This document shows, one piece after another, positions 25,742 through 34,861 of a stretch of DNA of 51,429 bases. The position numbers and the translations under genes were made by a program. The first letter of the stretch is position 1, and every line of letters starts with the position of its first letter. The notes below the pieces were generated by a model that was given only the letters and a program-made list of their open reading frames with translations, made no database searches and had not been told where the DNA came from. The stretch comes from Streptomyces sp. WAC 04229 (GTDB lineage Bacteria; Actinomycetota; Actinomycetes; Streptomycetales; Streptomycetaceae): the NCBI RefSeq assembly GCF_003947455.1, contig NZ_QHJH01000037.1, positions 1-51,429 on the forward strand. The letters run 5' to 3'.

Positions 25742-28700
25742 ATGGTCAGCTCCGCGCACCGAGCCCTGGACGGCTTCTCCCCCGCGACCCGCGGTTGGTT
25801 CACGGGTGCCTTCTCCGCGCCCACCGCCGCACAGGCGGGAGCGTGGCAGGCGATCTCCGCGGGCTCGGACGTCCTGGTGGTCGCCCCCACCGGCTCCGGC
25901 AAGACGCTGGCCGCGTTCCTCGCCGCCCTGGACCAGCTCGCCTCGACGCCCCCGCCCGCCGACCCCAGGAAACGCTGCCGCGTCCTGTACGTCTCCCCGC
26001 TCAAGGCGCTGGCCGTCGACGTCGAGCGCAATCTCCGCAGTCCGCTGACCGGCATCCGCCAGGAGTCCGTCCGCCTCGGCCTGCCCGAGCCCGAGATCAG
26101 GGTCGGCATCCGCTCGGGCGACACCCCGGCCGCAGAGCGCCGCGCCCTGTCCACCCGGCCGCCGGACATCCTGATCACCACCCCGGAGTCCCTGTTCCTG
26201 ATGCTGACGTCGGCCACGCGCGAGGCGCTGACCGGCATCGAGACGGTGATCCTGGACGAGGTGCACGCGGTCGCGGGGACCAAGCGCGGCGCGCATCTGG
26301 CGCTCACCCTGGAGCGGCTGGACGAGCTGCTCCCGAAACCGGCCCGCCGCATCGGTCTGTCGGCGACGGTCCGCCCCGTGGACGAGGTCGCCCGGTTCCT
26401 CGCCCCGCGCGGCCGGGTGGAGATCGTCCAGCCGGACTCGGGCAAGGAGTTCGACCTCTCCGTCGTCGTCCCGGTCGAGGACCTGGGCGAGCTGGGCGGC
26501 TCCCCGGCCGCCGACAAGGACGAGGGCGCCGAGCGGCCGTCGATCTGGCCGCACGTGGAGGAGCGGATCACCGACCTGGTCCAGTCGCACCGCTCCACGA
26601 TCGTCTTCGCGAACTCCCGGCGCCTCGCCGAGCGCCTGTGCAACAGGCTCAACGAGATCGCGTACGAGCGCGCGACCGGCGAGCCCCTTGACGAGCACCA
26701 CTCCCCCGCCGACCTGATGGGCGGCTCGGGAGCCGCCCAGGGCGCCCCGGCCGTCATCGCCCGCGCGCACCACGGCTCGGTCTCCAAGGAGCAGCGCGCA
26801 CTCGTCGAGGAGGACCTCAAAGCCGGCCGGCTGCCCGCCGTGGTGGCCACCTCCAGTCTGGAGCTGGGCATCGACATGGGCGCGGTCGACCTCGTCGTCC
26901 AGGTCGAGTCGCCGCCCTCCGTCGCCTCCGGACTCCAGCGCGTCGGCCGCGCGGGACACCAGGTCGGCGCGGTCTCCACCGGCGTGGTCTTCCCCAAGTA
27001 CCGCGGCGACCTCGTGCAGTCGGCCGTGGTGACCGAGCGGATGCGCAGCGGCGAGATCGAGGCCCTCAGGATTCCGGCCAACCCGCTGGACGTCCTCGCC
27101 CAGCAGCTCGTGGCGATGACCGCGCTCGACACCTGGCAGGTCGACGACCTCCTCACCACCGTCCGCCGCGCCGCCCCGTTCGCCTCGCTCCCGGAGTCGG
27201 CCTTCACCGCCGTCCTGGACATGCTCGCGGGCCGCTATCCCTCCGACGCCTTCGCCGAGCTGCGCCCGCGCGTGGTGTGGGACCGGGTCGCCGGCACGGT
27301 CACCGGCCGCCCGGGCGCGCAGCGCCTCGCCGTCACGTCCGGGGGCACGATCCCCGACCGGGGGCTCTTCGGGGTCTTCCTGGCGGGCGCCGACCCCAAG
27401 AAGGGCGGCGGCCGGGTCGGCGAGCTGGACGAGGAGATGGTCTACGAGTCCCGCGTGGGCGACGTCTTCACGCTCGGCACCAGTTCCTGGCGGATCGAGG
27501 ACATCACACGCGACCGGGTCCTGGTCTCGCCCGCCCCGGGCGTCCCGGGCCGGCTGCCGTTCTGGAAGGGCGACCAGCTGGGACGCCCGCTGGAGCTGGG
27601 ACGCGCGCTGGGCGCCTTCCTGCGCGAGGTCGGCTCCCTCTCCAAGGAGGACGCGCGGCTGCGCCTGGTCACCGCCGGCCTGGACGCCTGGGCCGCGGAC
27701 AACGTCCTCGCCTACCTCGACGAACAGCGCGAGGCCTGCGGTCACGTCCCGGACGACCGCACCATCGTCGTGGAGCGTTTCCGCGACGAGCTGGGCGACT
27801 GGCGCGTCGTGGTGCACTCCCCCTTCGGCGCCCAGGTGCACGCCCCCTGGGCCCTCGCCCTCGGTGCCCGCCTGACCGAGCGGTACGGCATGGACGCCCA
27901 GGTGATGCACGCCGACGACGGCATCGTCCTGCGCCTGCCGGACGCCGACCTGATGAGCCTGGACCTCCTCGACCAGGAGCCTTCGAAGCCGGGCCTGGAG
28001 TACGACGCGGAGCAGGCGCCCGTGGGCGCGGCCGACGTCGTCTTCGACAGGGGCGAGGTGGACCGGGTCGTCACGGACCAGGTGGGCGGCTCGGCGCTGT
28101 TCGCCTCCCGCTTCCGCGAGTGCGCCGCCCGCGCGCTGCTGCTGCCGCGCCGCAGCCCCGGCAGGCGGACCCCGCTGTGGCAGCAGCGCCAGCGCGCCGC
28201 CCAATTGCTGGAGGTGGCGAGCGAGTACGGCTCGTTCCCGATCGTCCTGGAAGCGGTCCGCGAGTGCCTCCAGGACGTCTTCGACGTACCCGGACTGGTC
28301 GAGCTGATGGGCGACCTGGAGGCCCGCAAGGTGCGCCTGGTCGAGGTCACCACCCCGGAGGCGTCCCCCTTCGCCCGGTCCCTGCTCTTCGGCTACGTCG
28401 CCCAGTTCCTGTACGAGGGCGACTCACCGCTCGCCGAGCGCCGGGCCGCGGCGCTCTCGCTGGACTCGCGGCTGCTGGCGGAGCTGCTCGGCCAGGCGGA
28501 GCTGCGGGAGCTGCTCGACGCGGAGGTGCTCACCGAGCTGGAGCGGGAGCTGCAGTGGCTCACCGAGGACCGGCGCGTCAAGGACGCGGAGGGCGTCGCG
28601 GACCTGCTACGGCTGCTGGGGCCGCTCACCGACGCCGAGCTGGCCGAGCGGGGCGCCGAGCCGCACTGGGCGCCGGAGCTGGCCGGGGCCCGTCGCGCGA

Positions 28701-30754
28701 TCAGCGTGCGGATCGCGGGCGCAGACCACTGGGCGGCGATCGAGGACGCGGGCCGGCTGCGCGACGCGCTGGGCACGGCGCTGCCCGTCGGGGTGCCCGA
28801 GGCCTTCACCGAGCCGGTCAAGGACCCCCTGGGCGACCTCCTCGCGCGGCACGCGCGTACCCACGGCCCCTTCACGTCGGTCACCGCGGCGGCCCGCTTC
28901 GGACTGGGCGTGGCGGTCACCGAGGGCGCGCTGCAGCGGCTCGCCGGGGCGGGCCGGGTCGTGCAGGGCGAGTTCCATCCGGCCGGCATCGGCCAGGAGT
29001 GGTGCGACGCGACCGTGCTGCGCAGGCTGCGCCGCCGTTCCCTGGCCGCGCTCCGGCACGAGCTGGAGCCGGTGCCGCCGGCCGCGCTCGGACAGTTCCT
29101 CCCCCAGTGGCAGCACATCGGCAAGGGGCACGCGCTGCGCGGCATCGACGGCCTGGTGCGCGCGGTCGAGCAGCTGCAGGGCGCCTCCGTGCCCGCGTCC
29201 GCCCTGGAGAAGCTGGTCCTGCCCTCCCGCGTGGCGAACTACACCCCCGCGATGCTGGACGAGCTGACGGCCGCCGGTGAGGTGGTGTGGGCCGGCGCCG
29301 GTTCGCTCCCCGGCAAGGACGGCTGGGTCTCGCTGTACCTCGCGGACGCCGCGCCACTGCTGCTGCCGCCTGCGCATCCGCTGGAGACGACAGCCCTGCA
29401 CGAGTCCGTGCTGACCGCCCTGTCGGGCGGGTACGGCCTGTTCTTCCGCCAGATCGGCGACCAGGTCCGCGCGACCACCCATCCGGACGTCACCGATCCG
29501 CAGCTCGCCGACGCCCTGTGGGACCTGGCGTGGTCCGGACGGCTGACGAACGACACCCTCGCACCCCTGCGCTCGCTGCTCGGCTCCGGTCGCACCGCGG
29601 GCTCCACCGCCCACCGCGCCAAGCGAGCGGTGCTCCGGGGCCGGTACGGCTCGCTGACCGCCACCGCCCGCCCGGCCTCCCGCACCGGTCCGCCGACCGT
29701 CGCGGGCCGCTGGTCCCTGCTGCCGGCCCGCGAGGCGGACGGCACCGTGCGTGCCCACTCCCTGGCCCGCACGCTCCTGGACCGGCACGGCGTGGTGACC
29801 CGCGGCGCCGTCGCGGCGGAGGGCGTCGAAGGCGGCTTCTCGGCGGTGTACCGGATTCTGGCCGCCTTCGAGGAGAGCGGCCAGGCCCGGCGCGGCTACG
29901 TCGTGGAGGGCCTCGGCGCGGCGCAGTTCGCCATGGAGGGCGCCGTGGACCGGCTGCGCGCGGTGGCGAACGCCCGCGAGCGCGGCGACGGCTCACCCGG
30001 GCCGACGGCGCCCGCTCCGGCCGACGTCCCGCCCTTCGCCGACTTCCCCGACTTCGCCCCCTCCGGCGACCGCGCCTCCGACGGTCGGGGCGAGCCCGGC
30101 GCCCTCAGCCCCGACGACGACGTCTTCGCGGACCCCGACCGGCTGGGCCGCTCACCCTCCCGGGGCGACTACATCTCGCCCCGCGACTACGCCGAGCCGG
30201 GCGCCGGCGGCCCGCGCGGGGGCGGCGCACAGGGCGGCTCCGGCGGCCCGCGCGGCCCGTACGGCGCCGGCCCGAGCGGCACCGTCCCGTACGGAACAGG
30301 CCCGTACGACAACGCCTCGTACGACACCGCCTTCCCCGGCCGTCGCGACCGCCCCGCCCCCGGACCGCGGGCCGTCGTCCTGGCAGCCGCCGATCCGGCG
30401 AACGCGTACGGCGCCGCCCTCACCTGGCCCGAGCCACCGGTCGGCGCCACGCACAAGCCCGGCCGCAAGGCGGGCTCCCTGGTGGTGCTCGTCGAGGGCG
30501 AACCGGCGCTGTACATGGAGCGCGGCGGCAAGACGCTCCTGCTCTGGCCCTCCGAGCCGGACGCCCCGCCCGCCGACGACGCGCGTCTGCACGCGGCCGC
30601 GGCGGCGCTGGCCGGCGCCGCCCGTGCCGGTTCCCTGGGCACGGTCACGGTGGAGCGGGTCAACGGGGAGGCTGCCCTGACATCGCCCTTCGGCCCGCTC
30701 CTGGAGGAGGCGGGGTTCATCGCCACCCCGCGCGGTCTGCGGATCAGAGCGTGA
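25742..30754 (+). CDS. lhr: Large helicase-related protein Lhr
   Basis: A 1670-aa superfamily-2 helicase. Walker A PTGSGKT is at residues 49-55 and the DEVH box at 172-175 (ILDEVHAVAGTKRGAHL). Motif III is GLSATVRP, and the second RecA domain contains ATSSLELGIDMGAVDLVVQVESPPSVASGLQRVGRAGH. The winged-helix and beta-barrel Lhr core and the long C-terminal domain typical of bacterial Lhr follow. Family members act on DNA or RNA-DNA hybrids with 3'-5' polarity in repair. A disordered Pro/Gly/Tyr/Asp-rich insertion spans about residues 1420-1540 before a short conserved C-terminal region. The nei-type gene starts 18 bases downstream, so both repair genes are probably co-transcribed. Confidence 0.94.
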   Translation: MVSSAHRALDGFSPATRGWFTGAFSAPTAAQAGAWQAISAGSDVLVVAPTGSGKTLAAFLAALDQLASTPPPADPRKRCRVLYVSPLKALAVDVERNLRSPLTGIRQESVRLGLPEPEIRVGIRSGDTPAAERRALSTRPPDILITTPESLFLMLTSATREALTGIETVILDEVHAVAGTKRGAHLALTLERLDELLPKPARRIGLSATVRPVDEVARFLAPRGRVEIVQPDSGKEFDLSVVVPVEDLGELGGSPAADKDEGAERPSIWPHVEERITDLVQSHRSTIVFANSRRLAERLCNRLNEIAYERATGEPLDEHHSPADLMGGSGAAQGAPAVIARAHHGSVSKEQRALVEEDLKAGRLPAVVATSSLELGIDMGAVDLVVQVESPPSVASGLQRVGRAGHQVGAVSTGVVFPKYRGDLVQSAVVTERMRSGEIEALRIPANPLDVLAQQLVAMTALDTWQVDDLLTTVRRAAPFASLPESAFTAVLDMLAGRYPSDAFAELRPRVVWDRVAGTVTGRPGAQRLAVTSGGTIPDRGLFGVFLAGADPKKGGGRVGELDEEMVYESRVGDVFTLGTSSWRIEDITRDRVLVSPAPGVPGRLPFWKGDQLGRPLELGRALGAFLREVGSLSKEDARLRLVTAGLDAWAADNVLAYLDEQREACGHVPDDRTIVVERFRDELGDWRVVVHSPFGAQVHAPWALALGARLTERYGMDAQVMHADDGIVLRLPDADLMSLDLLDQEPSKPGLEYDAEQAPVGAADVVFDRGEVDRVVTDQVGGSALFASRFRECAARALLLPRRSPGRRTPLWQQRQRAAQLLEVASEYGSFPIVLEAVRECLQDVFDVPGLVELMGDLEARKVRLVEVTTPEASPFARSLLFGYVAQFLYEGDSPLAERRAAALSLDSRLLAELLGQAELRELLDAEVLTELERELQWLTEDRRVKDAEGVADLLRLLGPLTDAELAERGAEPHWAPELAGARRAISVRIAGADHWAAIEDAGRLRDALGTALPVGVPEAFTEPVKDPLGDLLARHARTHGPFTSVTAAARFGLGVAVTEGALQRLAGAGRVVQGEFHPAGIGQEWCDATVLRRLRRRSLAALRHELEPVPPAALGQFLPQWQHIGKGHALRGIDGLVRAVEQLQGASVPASALEKLVLPSRVANYTPAMLDELTAAGEVVWAGAGSLPGKDGWVSLYLADAAPLLLPPAHPLETTALHESVLTALSGGYGLFFRQIGDQVRATTHPDVTDPQLADALWDLAWSGRLTNDTLAPLRSLLGSGRTAGSTAHRAKRAVLRGRYGSLTATARPASRTGPPTVAGRWSLLPAREADGTVRAHSLARTLLDRHGVVTRGAVAAEGVEGGFSAVYRILAAFEESGQARRGYVVEGLGAAQFAMEGAVDRLRAVANARERGDGSPGPTAPAPADVPPFADFPDFAPSGDRASDGRGEPGALSPDDDVFADPDRLGRSPSRGDYISPRDYAEPGAGGPRGGGAQGGSGGPRGPYGAGPSGTVPYGTGPYDNASYDTAFPGRRDRPAPGPRAVVLAAADPANAYGAALTWPEPPVGATHKPGRKAGSLVVLVEGEPALYMERGGKTLLLWPSEPDAPPADDARLHAAAAALAGAARAGSLGTVTVERVNGEAALTSPFGPLLEEAGFIATPRGLRIRA

Positions 30755-30772
30755 GCCTGCCACCCTTGTCCC

Positions 30773-31642
30773 ATGCCCGAAGGTGACACGGTCTGGCAGG
30801 CGGCGCGACGGCTGCACGACGCCCTCGCGGGCAAGGTGCTGACCCGCAGCGACTTCCGCGTGCCCCGGTACGCGCTGGTCGACCTCACCGGCCGTGCGGT
30901 CCTCGACGTCACCCCGCGCGGCAAGCACCTGCTCACTCACGTAGAGGGCGGCCTGACGATCCATTCGCACCTGCGGATGGACGGTGCCTGGAAGATCTTC
31001 GCGCCCGGTCAGCGCTGGAGCGGCGGCCCGGCGCACCAGATCCGCGTCATCCTCGGCACCAGCGACCGCACGGCCGTCGGCTACCGCCTGCCGGTGCTGG
31101 ACATCCTGCGCACCGCCGACGACCAGCGCGCGGTCGGCCATCTCGGCCCGGACCTGCTGGGCCCCGACTGGGACCCCGATCAGGCGATGGCCAACCTGAG
31201 CGCGGACCGTGGCCGCCCCCTCGGCGAGGCCCTCCTCGACCAGCGCAATCTCGCGGGCGTGGGCAATGTCTTCAAGAGCGAGATCTGCTTCCTGCTGGGC
31301 GTCACGCCCTGGCTCCCGGTCGGCGATCTGCCCCCCGACCGCGCCGGGTACCTGCCCGCGCTGGCGCAGAAGCTCCTGGAGGCCAATCGCGACCGCCCGG
31401 TCCGCCGCACGACGGGTCTGCGCGGCCACGACCTCTTCGTGTACGGCCGCGCGTCACGCCCCTGCCTGCGCTGCGGCACGCCGGTCCGGGTGGCCGACCA
31501 GGGCGACGGCTCGAGCGAACGCCCCACGTACTGGTGTCCGGCCTGCCAGAGCGGGCCCGCGCCCCGGCCGCTCAGCCGGCGAGGAGGCCGTCCATCTGGC
31601 CGACCGCCTCCCGCAGCCCCTCCTCCATCCCCATGGTCATGA
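30773..31642 (+). CDS. nei: Nei-type DNA glycosylase/AP lyase (endonuclease VIII family)
   Basis: A 289-aa Fpg/Nei-family base-excision enzyme. The N-terminus MPEGDTVW gives catalytic P2 and E3; the EGDTV signature favours Nei over Fpg (Fpg has ELPEV). K51 is in TPRGKHLL, the H2TH region contains LLDQRNLAGVGNVFKSE, and a C-terminal zinc finger CLRCGTPV...YWCPAC is present. It removes oxidised pyrimidines and cleaves at abasic sites. The last ~25 residues, basic and Pro/Ser-rich, lie beyond the zinc finger and are encoded antisense to the next gene, with a 71-base tail-to-tail overlap. Confidence 0.93.
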   Translation: MPEGDTVWQAARRLHDALAGKVLTRSDFRVPRYALVDLTGRAVLDVTPRGKHLLTHVEGGLTIHSHLRMDGAWKIFAPGQRWSGGPAHQIRVILGTSDRTAVGYRLPVLDILRTADDQRAVGHLGPDLLGPDWDPDQAMANLSADRGRPLGEALLDQRNLAGVGNVFKSEICFLLGVTPWLPVGDLPPDRAGYLPALAQKLLEANRDRPVRRTTGLRGHDLFVYGRASRPCLRCGTPVRVADQGDGSSERPTYWCPACQSGPAPRPLSRRGGRPSGRPPPAAPPPSPWS

Positions 31643-32057
31643 GCTGGTCCATCTGCTCCCGGGTGTCGAAGACCGCACGCATCTCCATGCGGGTGCCGCC
31701 GTCGCGCTCGGTGAGCGTGACCCGGTTCGTGGTCGTCGGCATCGCGGCGTTCGGAACCCCGTCCGCGTCGGCGAACCCGTCGGTGAACTCCAGCGAGGCC
31801 GGCGCGTCGACCGTGGCCACCCGCCACCAGCCGCGGTACTTGTCGCCCTCCGGGCCGGTCATGAAGTACGTGACGTCCCCGCCCGGGGTCAGGTCGTGCT
31901 CCTCGACCGTCGCCGGGTACGTCGGCGGGCCCCACCAGCGCTCCAGTAGCCGGGGGTCGGCCCACAGCTCCCACACCCGCGCCGCGGGGGCGGCGAAGTC
32001 GGCGATCAGGGTGAGGGTCAGGTTGTCGAGATCCTTGTCCAGGCTGGTGACACTCAT
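31572..32057 (-). CDS. SRPBCC (AHSA1-like) domain protein
   Basis: A 161-aa START/SRPBCC-fold protein: FAAPAARVWELWADPRLLERWWGPPTYPATV at the N-terminus, PGGDVTYFMTGPEGDKYRGWWRV in the middle, and a C-terminal helix DQLMTMGMEEGLREAVGQMDGLL, typical of AHSA1-domain proteins that bind hydrophobic ligands. Many actinobacterial members sit beside an ArsR repressor, but none is here. The ATG at 32057 has AGGA upstream; further in-frame sequence has no similarity. The 3' end overlaps nei by 71 bases. Confidence 0.9.
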   Translation of the reverse strand: MSVTSLDKDLDNLTLTLIADFAAPAARVWELWADPRLLERWWGPPTYPATVEEHDLTPGGDVTYFMTGPEGDKYRGWWRVATVDAPASLEFTDGFADADGVPNAAMPTTTNRVTLTERDGGTRMEMRAVFDTREQMDQLMTMGMEEGLREAVGQMDGLLAG

Positions 32058-32094
32058 CGGCTCTGTGTCCTTCCGTCGGTTCGGGGTGACCCGC

Positions 32095-32406
32095 TCATGG
32101 CCCGCGCACGCCCTCGTCCGGCCCGAACGCCCCGCCCGACCCGGACCCCTCGCCCGGCCCGGACGCCCCGGGACCACGCACCGTGGCACGCAGCGCCCGC
32201 CGCCACCGCCCCGCCTCCAGCGCACCCGCGGCCCGGCGTCGCGGCGCGCAGTGCACCGGCAGAACGCTCAGCCCCCAGCCGCCGACCGCGACCGCCCCCT
32301 CGAGCACTCCCGCACCCGGCTCCAGCGCCAGCCGCAGCACGGCCCACCACCACAGCCCGCCGAGGCCCAGCGCGGCCGCCCGACGAGCAGCACGCGCCGG
32401 CGCCAT
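32095..32406 (-). CDS. Small membrane protein of unknown function
   Basis: A 103-aa hypothetical protein. The first ~55 residues hold two hydrophobic segments (AALGLGGLWWWAVLRLAL and GAVAVGGWGLSVLPVH), and the rest is Arg/Gly-rich and low in complexity. It begins 7 bases after the dps stop on the same strand and ends 37 bases before the SRPBCC start, a spacing that supports a real operon gene. The ATG is at 32406. The C-terminal Gly/Pro/Arg tail may be poorly conserved. Confidence 0.6.
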   Translation of the reverse strand: MAPARAARRAAALGLGGLWWWAVLRLALEPGAGVLEGAVAVGGWGLSVLPVHCAPRRRAAGALEAGRWRRALRATVRGPGASGPGEGSGSGGAFGPDEGVRGP

Positions 32407-32412
32407 CGCGCG

Positions 32413-32883
32413 TCAGCCGTTTTCGGCCTGGAACATCCAGTGCTGTTTCTCGAGATCGGCCGTGATCTGGATGAAGATGTCCTGGCTCACGGGATCCGGG
32501 TCGCCGGTCGCCGTGATCCGCTCGCGCATCCGCCCGATCACCGCGCCGAGGGCGTCCACCATGGTCTGCACGGCGGTGGTGTCGTCGACCCAGCCCTCAG
32601 GGGTCACGTCGATGCCGCTGCCGACGGCCACCGTCGCGGCCCGCCCGTCCGGGGACACACCCAGCGCGGAGGCGCGCTCGGCCACGGTGTCCGAATGGGT
32701 GCGGGCGGTGCCGACGAGCTCGTCGAGCTGGAGATGTACGGAGCGGAACCGGGGGCCGACCACGTTCCAGTGGATCTGCTTCGCCACCAGGCCCAGGTCC
32801 ACGAGATCGACGAGGGCGCCCTGCAGCGCCTCGGAGACGGTCTTCAGGTCCGCGTCGGACAACGGACTCTTCACGACGTACAT
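32413..32883 (-). CDS. dps: Dps-family ferritin-like protein
   Basis: A 156-aa Dps with the inter-subunit ferroxidase motif KQIHWNVVGPRFRSVHLQLDELV (His, later His, Asp, Glu ligands), four predicted helices and a C-terminal LEKQHWMFQAENG. It oxidises and stores iron and protects DNA during oxidative or osmotic stress. The ATG at 32883 has GGAGG 6 bases upstream; a GTG at 32889 is part of the SD itself and is rejected. It starts a short operon with the membrane and SRPBCC genes. The location between lhr-nei and clgR fits a stress function. Confidence 0.93.
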   Translation of the reverse strand: MYVVKSPLSDADLKTVSEALQGALVDLVDLGLVAKQIHWNVVGPRFRSVHLQLDELVGTARTHSDTVAERASALGVSPDGRAATVAVGSGIDVTPEGWVDDTTAVQTMVDALGAVIGRMRERITATGDPDPVSQDIFIQITADLEKQHWMFQAENG

Positions 32884-32978
32884 CCACACCTCCGGCGGTT
32901 CGCCCCCCGGCCATCTCCCTCCACGATGACCGCACCGCCACGGACCGGCAACCGGCGGCCACCTGCCCCGGCAACGCG

Positions 32979-33029
32979 AAAAACCCCGGCCGCACCCCTC
33001 CGGTCTCCCGGAGAGGCCCCGGCCGGGGT
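32979..33029 (-). terminator. Intrinsic terminator after clgR
   Basis: accccggcc (32983-32991) and ggccggggt (33021-33029) form a GC stem with a second short internal stem. On the minus strand the stem is followed by TTTTT (32983-32979), a proper U-tract, unusual for this genome. It lies 27 bases after the clgR stop. Confidence 0.88.
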
Positions 33030-33055
33030 CTCACACGCACATGTTCCGCGGGTGC

Positions 33056-33436
33056 TCAGGCGGCGACGACGTCCACTGCCTCGGCGGGTGCCTTGATGGT
33101 CACCCGTTCCGGTGGCACGCCGGTCACCGAGACGGAACCCAGCATCGGGCGCACCGGTGCCGGCACGGTCTCGCTGGGCGTCGCCGCAGCGGACTGGGCC
33201 AGCTCGGCGAGGGCGAGTTCGTCACTCACTTCCCGCATGAGCTCGGACATCCGTACGTCCAGCGCGTCGCAGATGGCGGAGAGCAGCTCGGAAGAAGCCT
33301 CCTTCTGCCCCCGCTCCACCTCGGAGAGATAGCCGAGTGAGACTCGGGCGGACGAGGAGACTTCGCGCAGAGTACGGCCCTGGCGTTGGCGCTGCCGACG
33401 CAGCACGTCACCCAGCAGGCGACGGAGCAGAATCAT
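33056..33436 (-). CDS. clgR: XRE-family regulator ClgR
   Basis: A 126-aa XRE-type HTH protein ([40 protein letters not shown] N-terminus with the helix-turn-helix around residues 22-60, [16 protein letters not shown]). This matches ClgR, the activator of clp and lon protease genes in Streptomyces. The protein ends ...VDVVAA; a C-terminal Ala-Ala is the determinant reported for ClpP-dependent degradation of ClgR, which gives feedback. The ATG at 33436 has a strong GGAGGGAG SD. It follows cinA on the same strand with a ~110-base gap, and a terminator with a U-tract follows. Confidence 0.93.
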   Translation of the reverse strand: MILLRRLLGDVLRRQRQRQGRTLREVSSSARVSLGYLSEVERGQKEASSELLSAICDALDVRMSELMREVSDELALAELAQSAAATPSETVPAPVRPMLGSVSVTGVPPERVTIKAPAEAVDVVAA

Positions 33437-33545
33437 CGGTGGCTCCCTCCTCGGACCGTGTAACCGCATCCTTCACGCCCCACCGTACCGCCTCGCGCCG
33501 CGGCCGTGCGGGGAGCGATGTCGTGTTCACTCAGGGCTGCAAACA

Positions 33546-34091
33546 TCAAAACCCCCCGTTCCGTTCCGTATCCTGTGCCCGCTCATTCCCAGTCTGTTCG
33601 CCCGCAAGCTCCCTCAGAAGGAGTGCGAGTACGCTCCGTACACTCTCCATACGAATTTCCGCACGGCCGCCGTTCAACCGCAGCGCCTCCACTTTTCCGC
33701 CACTGGCGGAACCGTCAGCGGCTCCCGAAGGCCCGTCGACGGCCACGAAGACCGTCCCCACGGGCTGCCCGTCCTGCGCGTCCGGGCCGGCTACGCCGGT
33801 CGTGGCGATGCCCCAGTCGGCGCCGAGAACTTTCCGGGCTCCCGCCGCCATCTGGGCCGCGACCTGCGCGTCCACTGCCCCGCGGGACGCGAGCAGTGAG
33901 GCGTCGACGCGGAGGATCTCCCGCTTCAGCTCCGTCGCGTAGGCGGTGACGGATCCCCGGAAGGCCTTGGACGCCCCGGGCACCGACGTAAGCTCGGACG
34001 CCACCATTCCGCCGGTCAGGGACTCGGCGACCGCGAGGGTCTCTCCCCTCACGGTGAGTAGTCGCACCACGTCGGCGGCAGTGGAACTCAA
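33546..34091 (-). CDS. cinA: CinA C-terminal domain protein (nicotinamide-nucleotide amidohydrolase)
   Basis: A 181-aa single-domain CinA/PncC protein: ETLAVAESLTGGMVASELTSVPGASKAFRGSVTAYATELK and GADWGIATTGVAGPDAQDGQPVGTVFVAV. It deamidates NMN to NaMN in pyridine nucleotide salvage. It lacks the N-terminal MoCF-like domain of full-length CinA, as is usual in actinobacteria. Translation begins at a TTG at 34091 that overlaps the pgsA stop (TTGA); no ATG or GTG fits the conserved N-terminus. It is coupled to pgsA. Confidence 0.9.
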   Translation of the reverse strand: MSSTAADVVRLLTVRGETLAVAESLTGGMVASELTSVPGASKAFRGSVTAYATELKREILRVDASLLASRGAVDAQVAAQMAAGARKVLGADWGIATTGVAGPDAQDGQPVGTVFVAVDGPSGAADGSASGGKVEALRLNGGRAEIRMESVRSVLALLLRELAGEQTGNERAQDTERNGGF

Positions 34092-34861
34092 GCTTCCGTC
34101 CCCTTCAACGCCGCCCGGCGCTCGGCGATTCCCCGGCGGCGCAGCACAATGGCCTGCTTCACATAGTCCAACCCGGTCACGACGGTCAGAACGACCGCCG
34201 CGGCCATCACCCAGAACCTCAGGGTGGCCAAGGGCCCCGTCAGTGCCAGGACGTACATCCCCACGGCGATGCCCTGGGTGAGCGTCTTGAGCTTGCCGCC
34301 GCGGCTGGCCGGGATGACGCCGTACCGGATGACCACGAAACGCAGCACGGTGATCCCGAGTTCCCGGCCGAGGATCACGGCCGTGACCCACCACGGCAGA
34401 TCGCCGAGCGCGGACAGGCAGATGAGCGCCGCTCCCATGATCGCCTTGTCGGCGATGGGGTCGGCGATCTTCCCGAAGTCGGTGACGAGGTTGTAGGCCC
34501 GTGCCAGATGGCCGTCGAAGAGGTCGGTGATCATGGCGACGGCGAAGGCGGCCCAGGCGAAGGAGCGCCAGGCCGGGTCGTACCCGCCGTTGCCGAGCAT
34601 CAGGGCGACGAAGGCCGGGACCAGCAGCAGCCGGAGCATCGTCAGGAGGTTGGCGACGTTCCAGACGCTCGCCTGGTTGACGGCCGCCGCCACGACCTTG
34701 CCGCCCCGCAGCGCGGCACTCCCGTCGGTCGCTCCCCGCTCCGGGGTGGCTCCCGGGGTCGTCCGCCCGGCCGGCTCCTGCGTGGCTCCGGAAGGGGCGC
34801 GCGGGCCGGTCCTGCGCGCGCCGGAGGGGCCACCCGCCGCGGACGCCGGGACTCCGGTCAT
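34088..34861 (-). CDS. pgsA: CDP-diacylglycerol-glycerol-3-phosphate 3-phosphatidyltransferase
   Basis: A 257-aa CDP-alcohol phosphatidyltransferase. The full signature D-x2-DG-x2-AR-x8-G-x3-D-x3-D is present as DLFDGHLAR... through [11 protein letters not shown]. About six membrane segments follow an N-terminal ~55-residue Pro/Gly/Arg-rich disordered extension. It makes phosphatidylglycerophosphate for PG and cardiolipin synthesis. The ATG overlaps the rimO stop (ATGA) and its own stop overlaps the TTG of cinA, giving a tightly coupled rimO-pgsA-cinA block. Confidence 0.92.
   Translation of the reverse strand: MTGVPASAAGGPSGARRTGPRAPSGATQEPAGRTTPGATPERGATDGSAALRGGKVVAAAVNQASVWNVANLLTMLRLLLVPAFVALMLGNGGYDPAWRSFAWAAFAVAMITDLFDGHLARAYNLVTDFGKIADPIADKAIMGAALICLSALGDLPWWVTAVILGRELGITVLRFVVIRYGVIPASRGGKLKTLTQGIAVGMYVLALTGPLATLRFWVMAAAVVLTVVTGLDYVKQAIVLRRRGIAERRAALKGTEA

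Noticed and set aside
23998..27222. 1074-codon open frame on - extending azlC upstream
   Set aside because: Only its last 254 codons match AzlC; the upstream part is antisense to lhr and the araC-type gene in another frame.
25640..28204. 854-codon open frame on - within lhr
   Set aside because: A low-complexity Arg/Gly/His translation in a frame antisense to the helicase; no start signal or motif.
32884..32889. GTG at 32889 as dps start
   Set aside because: This GTG forms part of the GGAGGTG ribosome-binding sequence for the ATG at 32883.
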